A stretch of DNA of 64,000 nucleotides from Rhizobium cauense (GTDB lineage: Bacteria > Pseudomonadota > Alphaproteobacteria > Rhizobiales > Rhizobiaceae): positions 36,449-100,448 of the forward strand of contig NZ_JAEUAT010000023.1 in the NCBI RefSeq assembly GCF_019511525.1, read 5' to 3'. Below, in pieces: positions 53,706-61,329 of this stretch. A program made the position numbers and the translations under genes. The notes beneath the pieces were generated by a model. That model worked only from the letters and a program-made list of their open reading frames with translations. It was not told where the DNA came from and ran no database searches. Numbering within the stretch: position 1 is the stretch's first letter; every line of letters begins with the position of its first letter.

Positions 53706-53824
53706 GCAAAAAGAAGCCCCGCCGTGAAGAGAGCGGGGCAGTTGGGCTGTCTGAAGGGAAACACGAGGGAAGTGGGTACCCGCGTTTTCCAGCCCACCGA
53801 ACATCCCTGGGCATCAATAGTTCC
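53706..53824 (-). ncRNA. predicted stress-sigma sRNA unit, array member 1
   Basis: GGAAC (53824-53820), 16-nt spacer, TGTT (53803-53800). RNA from about 53793. GGAAA/TTTCC stem with C-rich loop (CCACTTCCCTC), shared element GCCCAACTGCCCCGC, terminator GCCCCGC/GCGGGGC with CTTCTTTTTG near 53707. It diverges from DUF982 copy 2 (promoter 87 bp from its ATG), as at 27 kb. Confidence 0.7.
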
Positions 53825-53910
53825 CGCCCCATAATTTTTGTTTTGACTCGCCTAGACGAAAACGAATCAATCGCCATTTGGTGGTTCAGTGATGTCAAGG
53901 AGTTTCGAAA

Positions 53911-54183
53911 ATGGACGTCGACCTTCCTGTAATCATTAGTCCTCTGGACGTTGAGATCGACGGGATTGGGAAGTATCGGCACGCCGACACGGTCCGGGAT
54001 CTCGTCGGCATGATGATTGGCGGGAAGTGGCCCGAGGGAGGCAGGCAGTTCCACAATTCACTCTGGATGTCCATGGAAGCGATCGAGTGGTATGTGGACG
54101 CTGAGACTGCTCGCCGAGCTTTCGTCGATGCTGCCGACGAAGTTGGTATGCACGTCTTTGCGGAGATGAAAAAGGCCACCTGA
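53911..54183 (+). CDS. DUF982 family protein, copy 2
   Basis: 90 residues, about 70% identical to the protein at 27202; same MDVDLPV start and MEAIEWYVDAETARRAFVDAADE core. AAGGAG upstream. A hairpin (54191-54212) with minus-strand T-tract follows, then the ligase gene 132 bp on, without the insertion seen in copy 1. Confidence 0.82.
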   Translation: MDVDLPVIISPLDVEIDGIGKYRHADTVRDLVGMMIGGKWPEGGRQFHNSLWMSMEAIEWYVDAETARRAFVDAADEVGMHVFAEMKKAT

Positions 54184-54315
54184 TAAAAGAAGCCCCGCGT
54201 GGCTGCGGGGCTGGAGATGTCTTGTTGAGCGGCCACCACTCGGTGACGCCCAAAGGCTAATTCCCCAGTCGCTCCATTTCAAGCTTTTATTCAACTCTTT
54301 CTGATGTCGTGCATA

Positions 54316-55383
54316 ATGGCCAAGGCTCCACGATCGAAACCGCTTCTCGCCGGCGACAAACCGATCCGTTCTCGCGCGCGCAAGCCGCGAGATCCCTCCC
54401 AGCCTAAGCTTCCTCTTGACCCGATGCCGGCTCGCATCGAGCCTTGCCTGGCGTTGCTGAAGCCGTGCCCGCCCATCGGGCCAGAATGGACCTACGAGAT
54501 CAAGTGGGATGGATACCGGATCGCCGTCCACCTCAATAATGGACAAGTACGAATTCTCACGCGTGGCGGCCACGACTGGACGCATCGCTTTCCCGCTATC
54601 CAGGCCGACGCCAGGCGCCTAGGTGTCGGCTCTGCGATCCTCGACGGTGAAGCCATTGTGCTCGATGATGAGGGGCGACCCGATTTCGGAATGCTCCAGC
54701 AGTCGCTGGGTGGTCGAGGAGGGAAGCTCAACTCCGGCGCTTCGATCATGTTCGCCTTTGACCTCCTCTACTTCGACGGCCACGATATCCGGGAAACGCC
54801 GCTCACAGGTCGGCGCTTCTTCCTTGAATCGCTCCTGAAGAACGAGCGGGGCGCCATCCGGCTTTCCGAAGAGATTGACGGCGACGGCCGCTCTATCTTC
54901 AACGCCGCGTGCGAGCACGGCCTCGAAGGCGTTATCGCCAAGCGCAAGGACAGCACCTATCGATCGGGCCGTCTCGGTGATTGGCTGAAGATCAAATGCG
55001 TCCAGAGCGACAGCTTTATTGTCGTGGGCTATGAGCTTTCGATGGTGGCGAGGGGAGGCATCGGCAGCCTACTTTTGGCAGCTCGGAAGGGCGACGATTG
55101 GGTTTACGTTGGATCAGTCGGTACCGGCTTCAACGAGCGCAGCGCCGAGTACCTGCGGAAGACGCTCGATAGGATCAAGCGAAAGTCTCCGCCCGTCAGA
55201 TACGAGGGGGGGCGCAAGGATCTGGTGTGGGTGCAGCCGACGCTGATCGCCGAGATCGAGTATCGAGCGTGGACGCATGATGGAAAGCTTCGTCACGCCT
55301 CGTACAAGGGGCTGCGTGAAAAGCAGGACAACGCGGCGGTCTATGAGTTGGCGGATCCGCCGTCTAATGGCTCACCGGCCTGA
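54316..55383 (+). CDS. ATP-dependent DNA ligase (LigD type), copy 2
   Basis: 355 residues from ATG 54316 (MAKAPRSKPLLAGDK). A basic N-terminal extension of about 43 residues is followed by the ligase core: EIKWDGYR, LDGEAIVLDDEG, FAFDLLYFDG, EGVIAKRKDSTYRSGR, WLKIKC, and an OB fold with EIEYRAWTHDGKLRHASYKGLR. It lacks the polymerase and nuclease domains of full LigD. Likely end-joining repair in stress or stationary phase; no ku gene in the window. Confidence 0.88.
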   Translation: MAKAPRSKPLLAGDKPIRSRARKPRDPSQPKLPLDPMPARIEPCLALLKPCPPIGPEWTYEIKWDGYRIAVHLNNGQVRILTRGGHDWTHRFPAIQADARRLGVGSAILDGEAIVLDDEGRPDFGMLQQSLGGRGGKLNSGASIMFAFDLLYFDGHDIRETPLTGRRFFLESLLKNERGAIRLSEEIDGDGRSIFNAACEHGLEGVIAKRKDSTYRSGRLGDWLKIKCVQSDSFIVVGYELSMVARGGIGSLLLAARKGDDWVYVGSVGTGFNERSAEYLRKTLDRIKRKSPPVRYEGGRKDLVWVQPTLIAEIEYRAWTHDGKLRHASYKGLREKQDNAAVYELADPPSNGSPA

Positions 55384-55590
55384 TCTTTTCCCGCAGTATG
55401 TATCTGGCGGAGGCAAAGCCTCATGGGCCTGCGCTAGTGCTTCCAACCAAACGGCCAAGCCTGAAGGAATTTCCTCGTTTCCAGCCTCCAGCGCCTCGAT
55501 CCAGGAAAGCTCGCACTGGAGAGCTGAGGCAATGTTGATCTGGGTCCACCTGATGTGGAGCAGGCATTCGCTGAATCGTTCCGGGGTCAT
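55372..55590 (-). CDS. small helix-turn-helix-like protein
   Basis: 72 residues (MTPERFSECLLHIRWTQINIASALQCELSWIEALEAGNEEIPSGLAVWLEALAQAHEAL), a Cro/XRE-like arrangement. TAGGAG upstream. Its 3' end overlaps the convergent ligase by 12 bp. It follows the 53-residue gene by 2 bp. Confidence 0.65.
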   Translation of the reverse strand: MTPERFSECLLHIRWTQINIASALQCELSWIEALEAGNEEIPSGLAVWLEALAQAHEALPPPDTYCGKRSGR

Positions 55591-55592
55591 GG

Positions 55593-55754
55593 TTACGTGC
55601 TCCTAGGTTTCGCGGGACCCTCGTCGCGCGCCCTCATTTCGTCCCAATGCGGATAGTGCTCCGCACACCAACGGCGTGTTTCGATGTGCTTGGCGGAGGC
55701 ATGCCCGAAACCTCCCCACTTACCGCCGCCGGTGACCGAGCAATAGTGGTTCAC
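55593..55754 (-). CDS. small Cys/Trp-rich protein upstream of the HTH gene
   Basis: 53 residues from GTG 55754 (NHYCSVTGGGKWGGFGHASAKHIETRRWCAEHYPHWDEMRARDEG). Two Cys and several His suggest metal binding. The stop is 2 bp before the HTH ATG, so a two-gene operon. Confidence 0.5.
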   Translation of the reverse strand: MNHYCSVTGGGKWGGFGHASAKHIETRRWCAEHYPHWDEMRARDEGPAKPRST

Positions 55755-55817
55755 AAGAACGCTATCGGGTCGGCTTGGTCTTATCGTCTAGGTCCATGGC
55801 TACTTCTTGATTTCGTT

Positions 55818-55913
55818 TTAATCGAGGAGACGATGATAATAAGCCTCGTCTTTCCGCATAGCCTCCCGGCCTTCGGCTTCATAGCCTTTATGCGGTAGCA
55901 GGCGCTTTGGCAC
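55818..55913 (-). CDS. possible 31-residue protein
   Basis: GTG start; PKRLLPHKGYEAEGREAMRK then DEAYYHRLLD. A frameshifted relative lies at 59030-59149, which argues the sequence was once coding. Ribosome site weak. From 55914 to 56306 I see nothing else. Confidence 0.35.
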   Translation of the reverse strand: MPKRLLPHKGYEAEGREAMRKDEAYYHRLLD

Positions 55914-56306
55914 TGTAGGGCATGCCCGGACCAGAGCCACATGTTTTATTTTTGCAATTCCGAGCGAGGCCCGCCAAATGGTATCGCGGCCGCGAATATC
56001 CAAACGGCTCTGGCTGAGATCGGAAACGAAAAGTTGCGTTAGCTGGTGGAGCCATGACGGGAGGCATCGTCTCCTTGAAAGGGACCGTCGCGGGCTTAAC
56101 CCTGCTTACGCGGTGGAGATCCGCCGTGCATCGAAGTATGGCTGCGTCCCAGGTCCAAAAATGAAGTTCGATTCCGGCGCGGAGCATAGCCGACATATCG
56201 GCTCGCCAACCAGACGAAGCCCACTCGCCCAAAGGGGCGAGGGGCTTTGTTGAATGTGGCGGACATCGCGTCAGGATGTCGATCATTCGGGTGGCTGCCT
56301 ATCCGA

Positions 56307-56648
56307 TCAGTAGCATTCATTCTGGAAGGGATCGACGTAGTGTTCATGCCACCAGTCCGGATAGCAAGTATCCCAACCATCATCGCGGAACCGGTGGAAT
56401 CCCCGATGGCTAAATCGGCCGAAATTGTGAGTTGTGTTCTCGGCGAACGCGTTGTGGCTCGTAAAGTTTCCACGACCAAAGCCACCGAAGTGGTCTGCAC
56501 CTATCGCATGGCCAAAACTTCCGCCACCTTCATGGCCTCCACCTCCTCCGTGACCGCCGTGGGCCATCGCCGGCGACGAGGCGACAATGGACGCGAGTGC
56601 TAGGGTTGCAGCGATCAATCCGGTACTGGCTGTCTTTCTGAATGACAT
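56307..56648 (-). CDS. exported Gly/His-rich protein
   Basis: 113 residues: signal peptide TGLIAATLALASIVASSPAMA, then HGGHGGGGGHEGGGSFGHA and aromatic/His segments, two late Cys. AAGGAG before the ATG. A periplasmic or surface protein of the small rhizobial secreted type; metal binding possible. Confidence 0.72.
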   Translation of the reverse strand: MSFRKTASTGLIAATLALASIVASSPAMAHGGHGGGGGHEGGGSFGHAIGADHFGGFGRGNFTSHNAFAENTTHNFGRFSHRGFHRFRDDGWDTCYPDWWHEHYVDPFQNECY

Positions 56649-56951
56649 AGCATTCTCCTTTCAAGACGATCTGCACCCAAAGGAACAAACCGTGCGAGAA
56701 TAATAGCTCACGGTAGGTCGGACGGAATCACACGAAGGTGTAGTGTGACCGATACGAAGGTGGCCATCTGGCGATAGATCGGTGAGATCAGGCAGGCAAA
56801 AACCAAGACGGATTTCGGCTGCTCCCAGCAACGACATCCAGCTAATCAGAGTCGCCCTGGTTTATCCAGCGGGCGGCTTTCTTGTTTTCTATTGCGATGA
56901 AACCATCTCCCGCCTTCAGGCGTTATAGGCTTGAAATAAATGGAGAATGTA

Positions 56952-57203
56952 ATGAAGAGACTAATCATTGCGGCCGCTCTCGCGGCTTCCTCAATTGCTG
57001 CAACGACGGTTCCCTCTTTCGCTGATAGCGTGACAATTCGCGTCGGTGAGCCAGGCCATAACAACCATCCGTTCTATCGAGATCACTATCGCCATGACTA
57101 CCGCGACCACCGTCGCATCCGCTACGAACGATGCTGGAAGCAGTCTTACCAAGTTCGAAGCCATCATCATGAAATAACCAAGTACCGCACAGTTTGCAGG
57201 TAG
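56952..57203 (+). CDS. small exported basic protein
   Basis: 83 residues: signal peptide MKRLIIAAALAASSIAATTVPSFA, then a His/Arg/Tyr-rich body (HYRHDYRDHRRIRYERCW... ITKYRTVCR). GGAG before ATG 56952. Terminator follows. Confidence 0.75.
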   Translation: MKRLIIAAALAASSIAATTVPSFADSVTIRVGEPGHNNHPFYRDHYRHDYRDHRRIRYERCWKQSYQVRSHHHEITKYRTVCR

Positions 57204-57227
57204 TCGTAATTTCTATCAGCAAACCAC

Positions 57228-57260
57228 GCCGCCCATACCCTAGTCGGTTGGGCGGCTTTT
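57228..57260 (+). terminator. Rho-independent terminator
   Basis: Stem GCCGCCCA/TGGGCGGC followed by TTTT, 25 bp after the small exported gene. Confidence 0.85.
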
Positions 57261-57603
57261 CCTTTTGATGAGGTGGCTGTTCGTCCATGGCTTGCTTCAC
57301 GATTGGCAAGGTCAGGTCGATATCCGCGCGGAAGCGGCTGTCCTGTCTTGAGATCTCGAGCCGTCACATCGTTTGAAGGAGACGGTGCTTTTGCCAAGAC
57401 TACTGTCTTGTCGCTGGGCTCTTCAGACCAAGCGGCCCGCGCTGATGGTTTGCCGGGACAGGCGGGCCGCCGTGCCATTATAGCACTCGGCGTCTGGGGG
57501 CAGGCGCCGAAAATAGCCTGCGCCTTCAGTCGAGATGGGTCAATGTCGCTGCAATGGCTGCGCTGATTTGTCCTCGGGCTAACGAGTTCTCTCGGTTCCG
57601 ATC

Positions 57604-58500
57604 TTGACTTGCCATGTTGGGAAATGGCACGAGAGCGACCTGAGTTTAAGCGCCATATCTTTCGAGCGTCCCTTGCGTATTATTTCTTTGTCCAGCATCC
57701 CACCTCGTTTCGATAAACTAGGTCCGACCTTGAACAGTCTCGTCAAGCAGATAGGTCCGATCAACGAAATCAGGCTCTATATTCCGAAGCGATATCGGCG
57801 GTTCCCCGAGTATGACGGATCGCTTCCTGCCGTTCCTGACGGCATTACAATTGTACGGCCAGACGAGGATATGGGGCCGGCGTCCAAAGTGCTTTTCGCT
57901 GCTCGCGAGTTCCGGGGAAAGGACGTGCAGATCCTCTTTTGCGACGACGACAAGGTGTTCGAGCCAGATTGGGCTTCCACGCTGTTCACGGCCCAAAAAC
58001 AGCGTCCGAACGAATGTGTCGCGCTTATCGGGAAAGACGTTCCATCGGACTTTGCACAATCGACCTCGTTCTTGCCGAAGGCAGTACGCAAACGAAAACT
58101 GACCTTGGCGCTTCGAGCTCGTCGCCTTCGCTACAAAGTCGCCAAAAAGGTTTTTCGCGATGCTGGCGCCCGCCGACCGATGCCGACCCTCATAGAGCGG
58201 GGTGGTTATACGGATGTTTTGCAAGGCCTCGGCGGCGTTGTGGTCAAGCCCGAGTTCTTCGACGATCTCGCCTACGATATTCCTAAGGTTTTGTGGGCTG
58301 TCGATGACTATTGGCTCTCCGGGATGCTTGCCCTAAAGGGCATCCCGATCTACCTTCCTGCCGGGCTTGCCGAACCATTCTCGACTGACGCCACCGAGGT
58401 CTCTTCACTCTTTTTGGCAACGATTGAAGGCGCAGATCGCGTGCAGGCCAACCGTCGATGCATTGAGTATATGCAGGAGAATTTCAATATCTGGCGGTGA
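57604..58500 (+). CDS. glycosyltransferase-like protein
   Basis: Up to 298 residues. LRIISLSSIPPRFDKLGPTLNSL opens a GT-A-like fold; ILFCDDDKVFEPDW supplies a DDD/DxD motif; LQGLGGVVVKPEFFDDL and WAVDDYWLSGMLALKGIPIY complete it. The start (TTG 57604) is uncertain, without a clear ribosome site. Likely sugar transfer to surface polysaccharide; acceptor unknown. Confidence 0.7.
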   Translation: MTCHVGKWHESDLSLSAISFERPLRIISLSSIPPRFDKLGPTLNSLVKQIGPINEIRLYIPKRYRRFPEYDGSLPAVPDGITIVRPDEDMGPASKVLFAAREFRGKDVQILFCDDDKVFEPDWASTLFTAQKQRPNECVALIGKDVPSDFAQSTSFLPKAVRKRKLTLALRARRLRYKVAKKVFRDAGARRPMPTLIERGGYTDVLQGLGGVVVKPEFFDDLAYDIPKVLWAVDDYWLSGMLALKGIPIYLPAGLAEPFSTDATEVSSLFLATIEGADRVQANRRCIEYMQENFNIWR

Positions 58501-58598
58501 TGCAACTGCATCTGCATCTGTAGTTTGTTTCCCTAGGGTCGCGGTGAAAACAAATCTCCCCAGACCGCCCTTTTTCTGCCATGCAGTGGTTCCAGCAT

Positions 58599-58710
58599 CT
58601 ATATTAGCTCGATCAGCTTGGCATCCCGCCCACGCTGCGTCGCAGGCCAGGTACCGTCAGCGTACCGGAAGGCGAGGAACAGGGTCGCGTCTCGATCATG
58701 GCTTTTTCCT
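58599..58710 (-). pseudogene. relic of a small protein, copy C
   Basis: Reads DRDATLFLAFRYADGTWPA, then RGRDAKLIELI and stop; matches the start of copy A (TTILAF/YADGEC) and an ELIEL segment of copy B. No start codon in frame. Confidence 0.35.
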
Positions 58711-58761
58711 TTGCTCAAGGAACACAGACCGGGCAGATAATGGTCTAGTGCAGAAATGCGG

Positions 58762-58869
58762 GGGAAACCCCGCCCGGTGGACGAGCGGGGCTCTACCAGA
58801 CGGTTTTGGACATCAGGAGAGACCGCCTGGTCCCGTGCTCGTCAAACTCCCACACTCGACGTTGGTTCC
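58762..58869 (-). ncRNA. predicted stress-sigma sRNA unit (58.8 kb, second of pair)
   Basis: GGAAC (58869-58865), 16-nt spacer, AGTT (58848-58845). RNA from about 58838. Stem CCAGGCGG/CCGTCTGG with loop beginning TCTCTCCTGATG; terminator-like stem AGCCCCGC/GCGGGGTT ending in TTTCCC, a weak T-tract. About 77 nt. Confidence 0.58.
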
Positions 58870-58874
58870 CCTCC

Positions 58875-58997
58875 GAAAAAAGAAGCCCCGCTGGGAAGAG
58901 AGCGGGGCAGTTGGGCGATTATAGTCAGAGGGAACGCGCCGGGAGCGGGGATTATGCGCGTTCTGACACTAGAACCTCGGTCGAAGTGAATAGTTCC
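58875..58997 (-). ncRNA. predicted stress-sigma sRNA unit (58.9 kb, first of pair)
   Basis: GGAAC (58997-58993), 16-nt spacer, GGTT (58976-58973). RNA from about 58966. Stem AACGCGC/GCGCGTT with loop ATAATCCCCGCTCCCG; shared element GCCCAACTGCCCCGCT; terminator AGCGGGGC with CTTCTTTTTT near 58876. About 90 nt. Confidence 0.7.
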
Positions 58998-59029
58998 ACA
59001 TTTTGAGCTTTCTTGCGCATGTGGTAGCG

Positions 59030-59149
59030 GTAACCTGGCTTATCCGTACGGCTTCCTCAGAGATTGTGGGCCCGTAGCATTCCTCGACCATCCGCATCGC
59101 CTCCCGATCTTCAGGTTCGAACCCTGATGCGGCAGTAATCGTTTCGGTA
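59030..59149 (-). pseudogene. frameshifted relative of the 31-residue ORF at 55.8 kb
   Basis: PKRLLPHQG in one frame continues as FEPEDREAMRMVEECYG in another, matching PKRLLPHKGYEAEGREAMRK at 55.8 kb. The rest of 58998-59375 holds nothing I can name. Confidence 0.35.
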
Positions 59150-59375
59150 CTCGTGGCCCATGAGCGAAGAGGTTGCTGGCAGCCGCATGCCGATGGGTTC
59201 GAGGTTCGCACTCGCCCGAGCGAAGAGATGAAATGGCGCGCTGATCGCTCGCCGCGTCAAGCTCGTCCAACCATCCCCAGCGCCCGCATAAGAAGCCTTC
59301 AGGGGTTCAACGTGCAGCCGTTCATCGGAGGTTAATGGCTATTAACCGAGACTCATATCCTGAAAGGATGTTCAG

Positions 59376-59708
59376 ATGAAGAAGCTTTTGTCCGCACTCG
59401 CCGCCATGATGATGGCTGGATCTTTCGCCCTACCGCTTAACGCTGCGCCGATCGTTGTGCCGAACACAGGCCCGGTGCACGCCACCGACGTCGAGCAGAT
59501 CAAACACCGCGGCCATGGTAATGGATATGCACATGGCCACTATAAGCATCGGCGATACGCTTATCGCGATTGCCGGTATTATGGTTCTTGCTCCCGCCCA
59601 AGATACTACGGCGGCTATCCGAGGTATTACGGCTATCCGCGATACGGGTATCGCGACTATTACCCCTACCACCGCAGATCGGGTGTGGGCGTGTATTTTA
59701 ACTTCTAG
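59376..59708 (+). CDS. small exported Tyr/Arg/His-rich protein
   Basis: 110 residues: signal peptide MKKLLSALAAMMMAGSFALPLNA, then HGNGYAHGHYKHRRYAYRDCRYYGSC and YPRYYGYPRYGYR repeats, ending GVGVYFNF. GAAAGGA upstream. Typical of small rhizobial secreted proteins; function unknown. Confidence 0.8.
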   Translation: MKKLLSALAAMMMAGSFALPLNAAPIVVPNTGPVHATDVEQIKHRGHGNGYAHGHYKHRRYAYRDCRYYGSCSRPRYYGGYPRYYGYPRYGYRDYYPYHRRSGVGVYFNF

Positions 59709-59944
59709 TCCCTAGTGCCATCTTGGCAACCACACAGGGGCCGGCAGCCCTTATGCCGGCCGATGCTGCTGAGGGAATCAGGGCGTCTATGCCCATTGCC
59801 ACACCGGGTGAATTAGTGATCATACTTCTCGCCTGACGCGCTCAGCGCCGAGAAATCGTTGGGGTTCACGAGCCGCCGGTGCGCGCCACATAATACTTTC
59901 CGTTTTTAAACGACGTCAAAAGCGCGGTCCCGCAGAGGTTGGTT

Positions 59945-60163
59945 GTGATCGGCGTTTTCTTATGCCTTTTCCCATTGACCGCCATCCTCCTCACCAGCGC
60001 CGTCCTGGTCGGGTGGTATGAGTTGAGGCAAGATTCGCCATTCGTGCAAAACCCGACTTGCTACAGGTGTGCACCCCCGGTGTGTAGCTGGGCCGACCGC
60101 TCGGGACGCGTCAGCTATTGGTTGGCTTGGCCTTATAGTCTATGCCCATGGGCTATTTACTAA
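59945..60163 (+). CDS. possible small membrane protein
   Basis: 72 residues from GTG 59945 (IGVFLCLFPLTAILLTSAVLVGWYELRQDSP...), AGAGG upstream. One N-terminal hydrophobic stretch; the Cys-rich second half looks less protein-like. Confidence 0.38.
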   Translation: MIGVFLCLFPLTAILLTSAVLVGWYELRQDSPFVQNPTCYRCAPPVCSWADRSGRVSYWLAWPYSLCPWAIY

Positions 60164-60209
60164 TTCCGCTGTTCGCAAGGAGGCGATCGTAATTCCTCAA
60201 CGTTGCCCA

Positions 60210-60770
60210 TCACAGTTGCCTAGCTTCCCACTCGGGTCGCAATATGCCCATCACTGCCGTGTCCCACCTCTCATCGCCAATCCTGACAGATGATCGCCTT
60301 AGTCCCTCATGACTAAAGCCGACTTTGTTGTAGGTTCGGACAGCCGCAGTGTTCCAGCTATATACGTTGAGTTCAGTTCTTTCGATCGCGCGATAGGAGA
60401 AAGCTTGCTTGACCACCGCCTCTAATAGAGCGGACGCATGCCCCCTGCCGCGAACCTCAGGCGCAATGATGACCCGAGCGACACGCGCGACGCCATTCTT
60501 CCAGTCGAGAGCAAGCTGCACATGGCCCAAAAAGGTTTGAGCAACGTCTACAGCCATCCAGCACAGACGTGCTGGTGGTGTCGTTTTCCCTTCCTCCACC
60601 ATCTGCTCAAGTTGATGTTCGGTTAATGGATAGGTCAGATCAGGTCCGCCCCATTGCACCAGGTCGCGCTCGCTGCGAAGCCAAATGGTGAGGGTTGGGA
60701 AATGCTCAGGCTCGAACTCGACCAGCCTTATCATTCGGTTTTCAAGCGTTAGCAATCTCACAAGATCCAT
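60210..60770 (-). CDS. GNAT family N-acetyltransferase
   Basis: 186 residues. IRLVEFEPEHFPTLTIWL, WMAVDVAQTFLGHVQLAL, ARVIIAPEVRGRGHASALLEAVVKQAF (acetyl-CoA loop R-G-x-G-x-A) and VYSWNTAAVRTYNKVGFSHEG are diagnostic of the RimJ-like GNAT group. ATG 60770 or 60734. Substrate unknown. Confidence 0.88.
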   Translation of the reverse strand: MDLVRLLTLENRMIRLVEFEPEHFPTLTIWLRSERDLVQWGGPDLTYPLTEHQLEQMVEEGKTTPPARLCWMAVDVAQTFLGHVQLALDWKNGVARVARVIIAPEVRGRGHASALLEAVVKQAFSYRAIERTELNVYSWNTAAVRTYNKVGFSHEGLRRSSVRIGDERWDTAVMGILRPEWEARQL

Positions 60771-61196
60771 TCCCTTGGAGAAGCTGTATCATCTTCTCCT
60801 GCATTGCATATAGCGAGGCAACCAAGGCTTTCGATTGATCAACTCGACATAAATGATCTTCTACGCGATGTTCCCTTTGCTTATCTCCCCTCCGGCCGTG
60901 AGGAGGTAAACGTTTATGGCGATATGCAGCAAGTGAGCCTTCCTAGTAGGGAAAGCCGTCGCGTTTGTTCCGCTTTTCGATCGGTTGAAAGTAATCTCGA
61001 TGTTCTCGTAAACGGCGCCGTGAAAAGATACGATCTCACAAAAAAGCTCGCTTCGGCGGGGCTTTGAATTCCCGGCATCTGGCGCGTCTCATCGACGGCA
61101 AGGACTTCTTTATTCCTCCTTCAGAACCAGGTTACACAGCGCTCCCAATTCTCAGAAAAACCTCGCGCGATAGGGATTTATCACGCCGTTCTCGCC
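60771..61196. other. intergenic stretch with a hairpin
   Basis: A stem AAGCTCGC/GGCGGGGCTT (about 61045-61065) has an A-tract before it, so it would terminate minus-strand RNA from manC. A plus frame at 60804-61067 has no strong coding evidence. Confidence 0.4.
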
Positions 61197-61245
61197 AAGG
61201 CGGGCCGCAGAGTATCCGAGATATTGGTGGTAGTGTGTCCGTCAC
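61197..61245 (+). repeat. 49-bp dispersed repeat, copy 2
   Basis: Matches 49233-49281 in the same orientation, beyond the manC 3' end. Confidence 0.6.
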
Positions 61246-61329
61246 CCCTCCATGCCGAAAGAGTTCGGCGCGTCGCGCCGTCTACTCGATGAGGATGAGA
61301 AAGACGGCGCGATGGTGCTTGTTGGGCGA

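Noticed and set aside
53342..53824. CRISPR-like array
   Set aside because: Units are about 120 bp, are not identical repeats, have promoters and terminators, and there are no cas genes.
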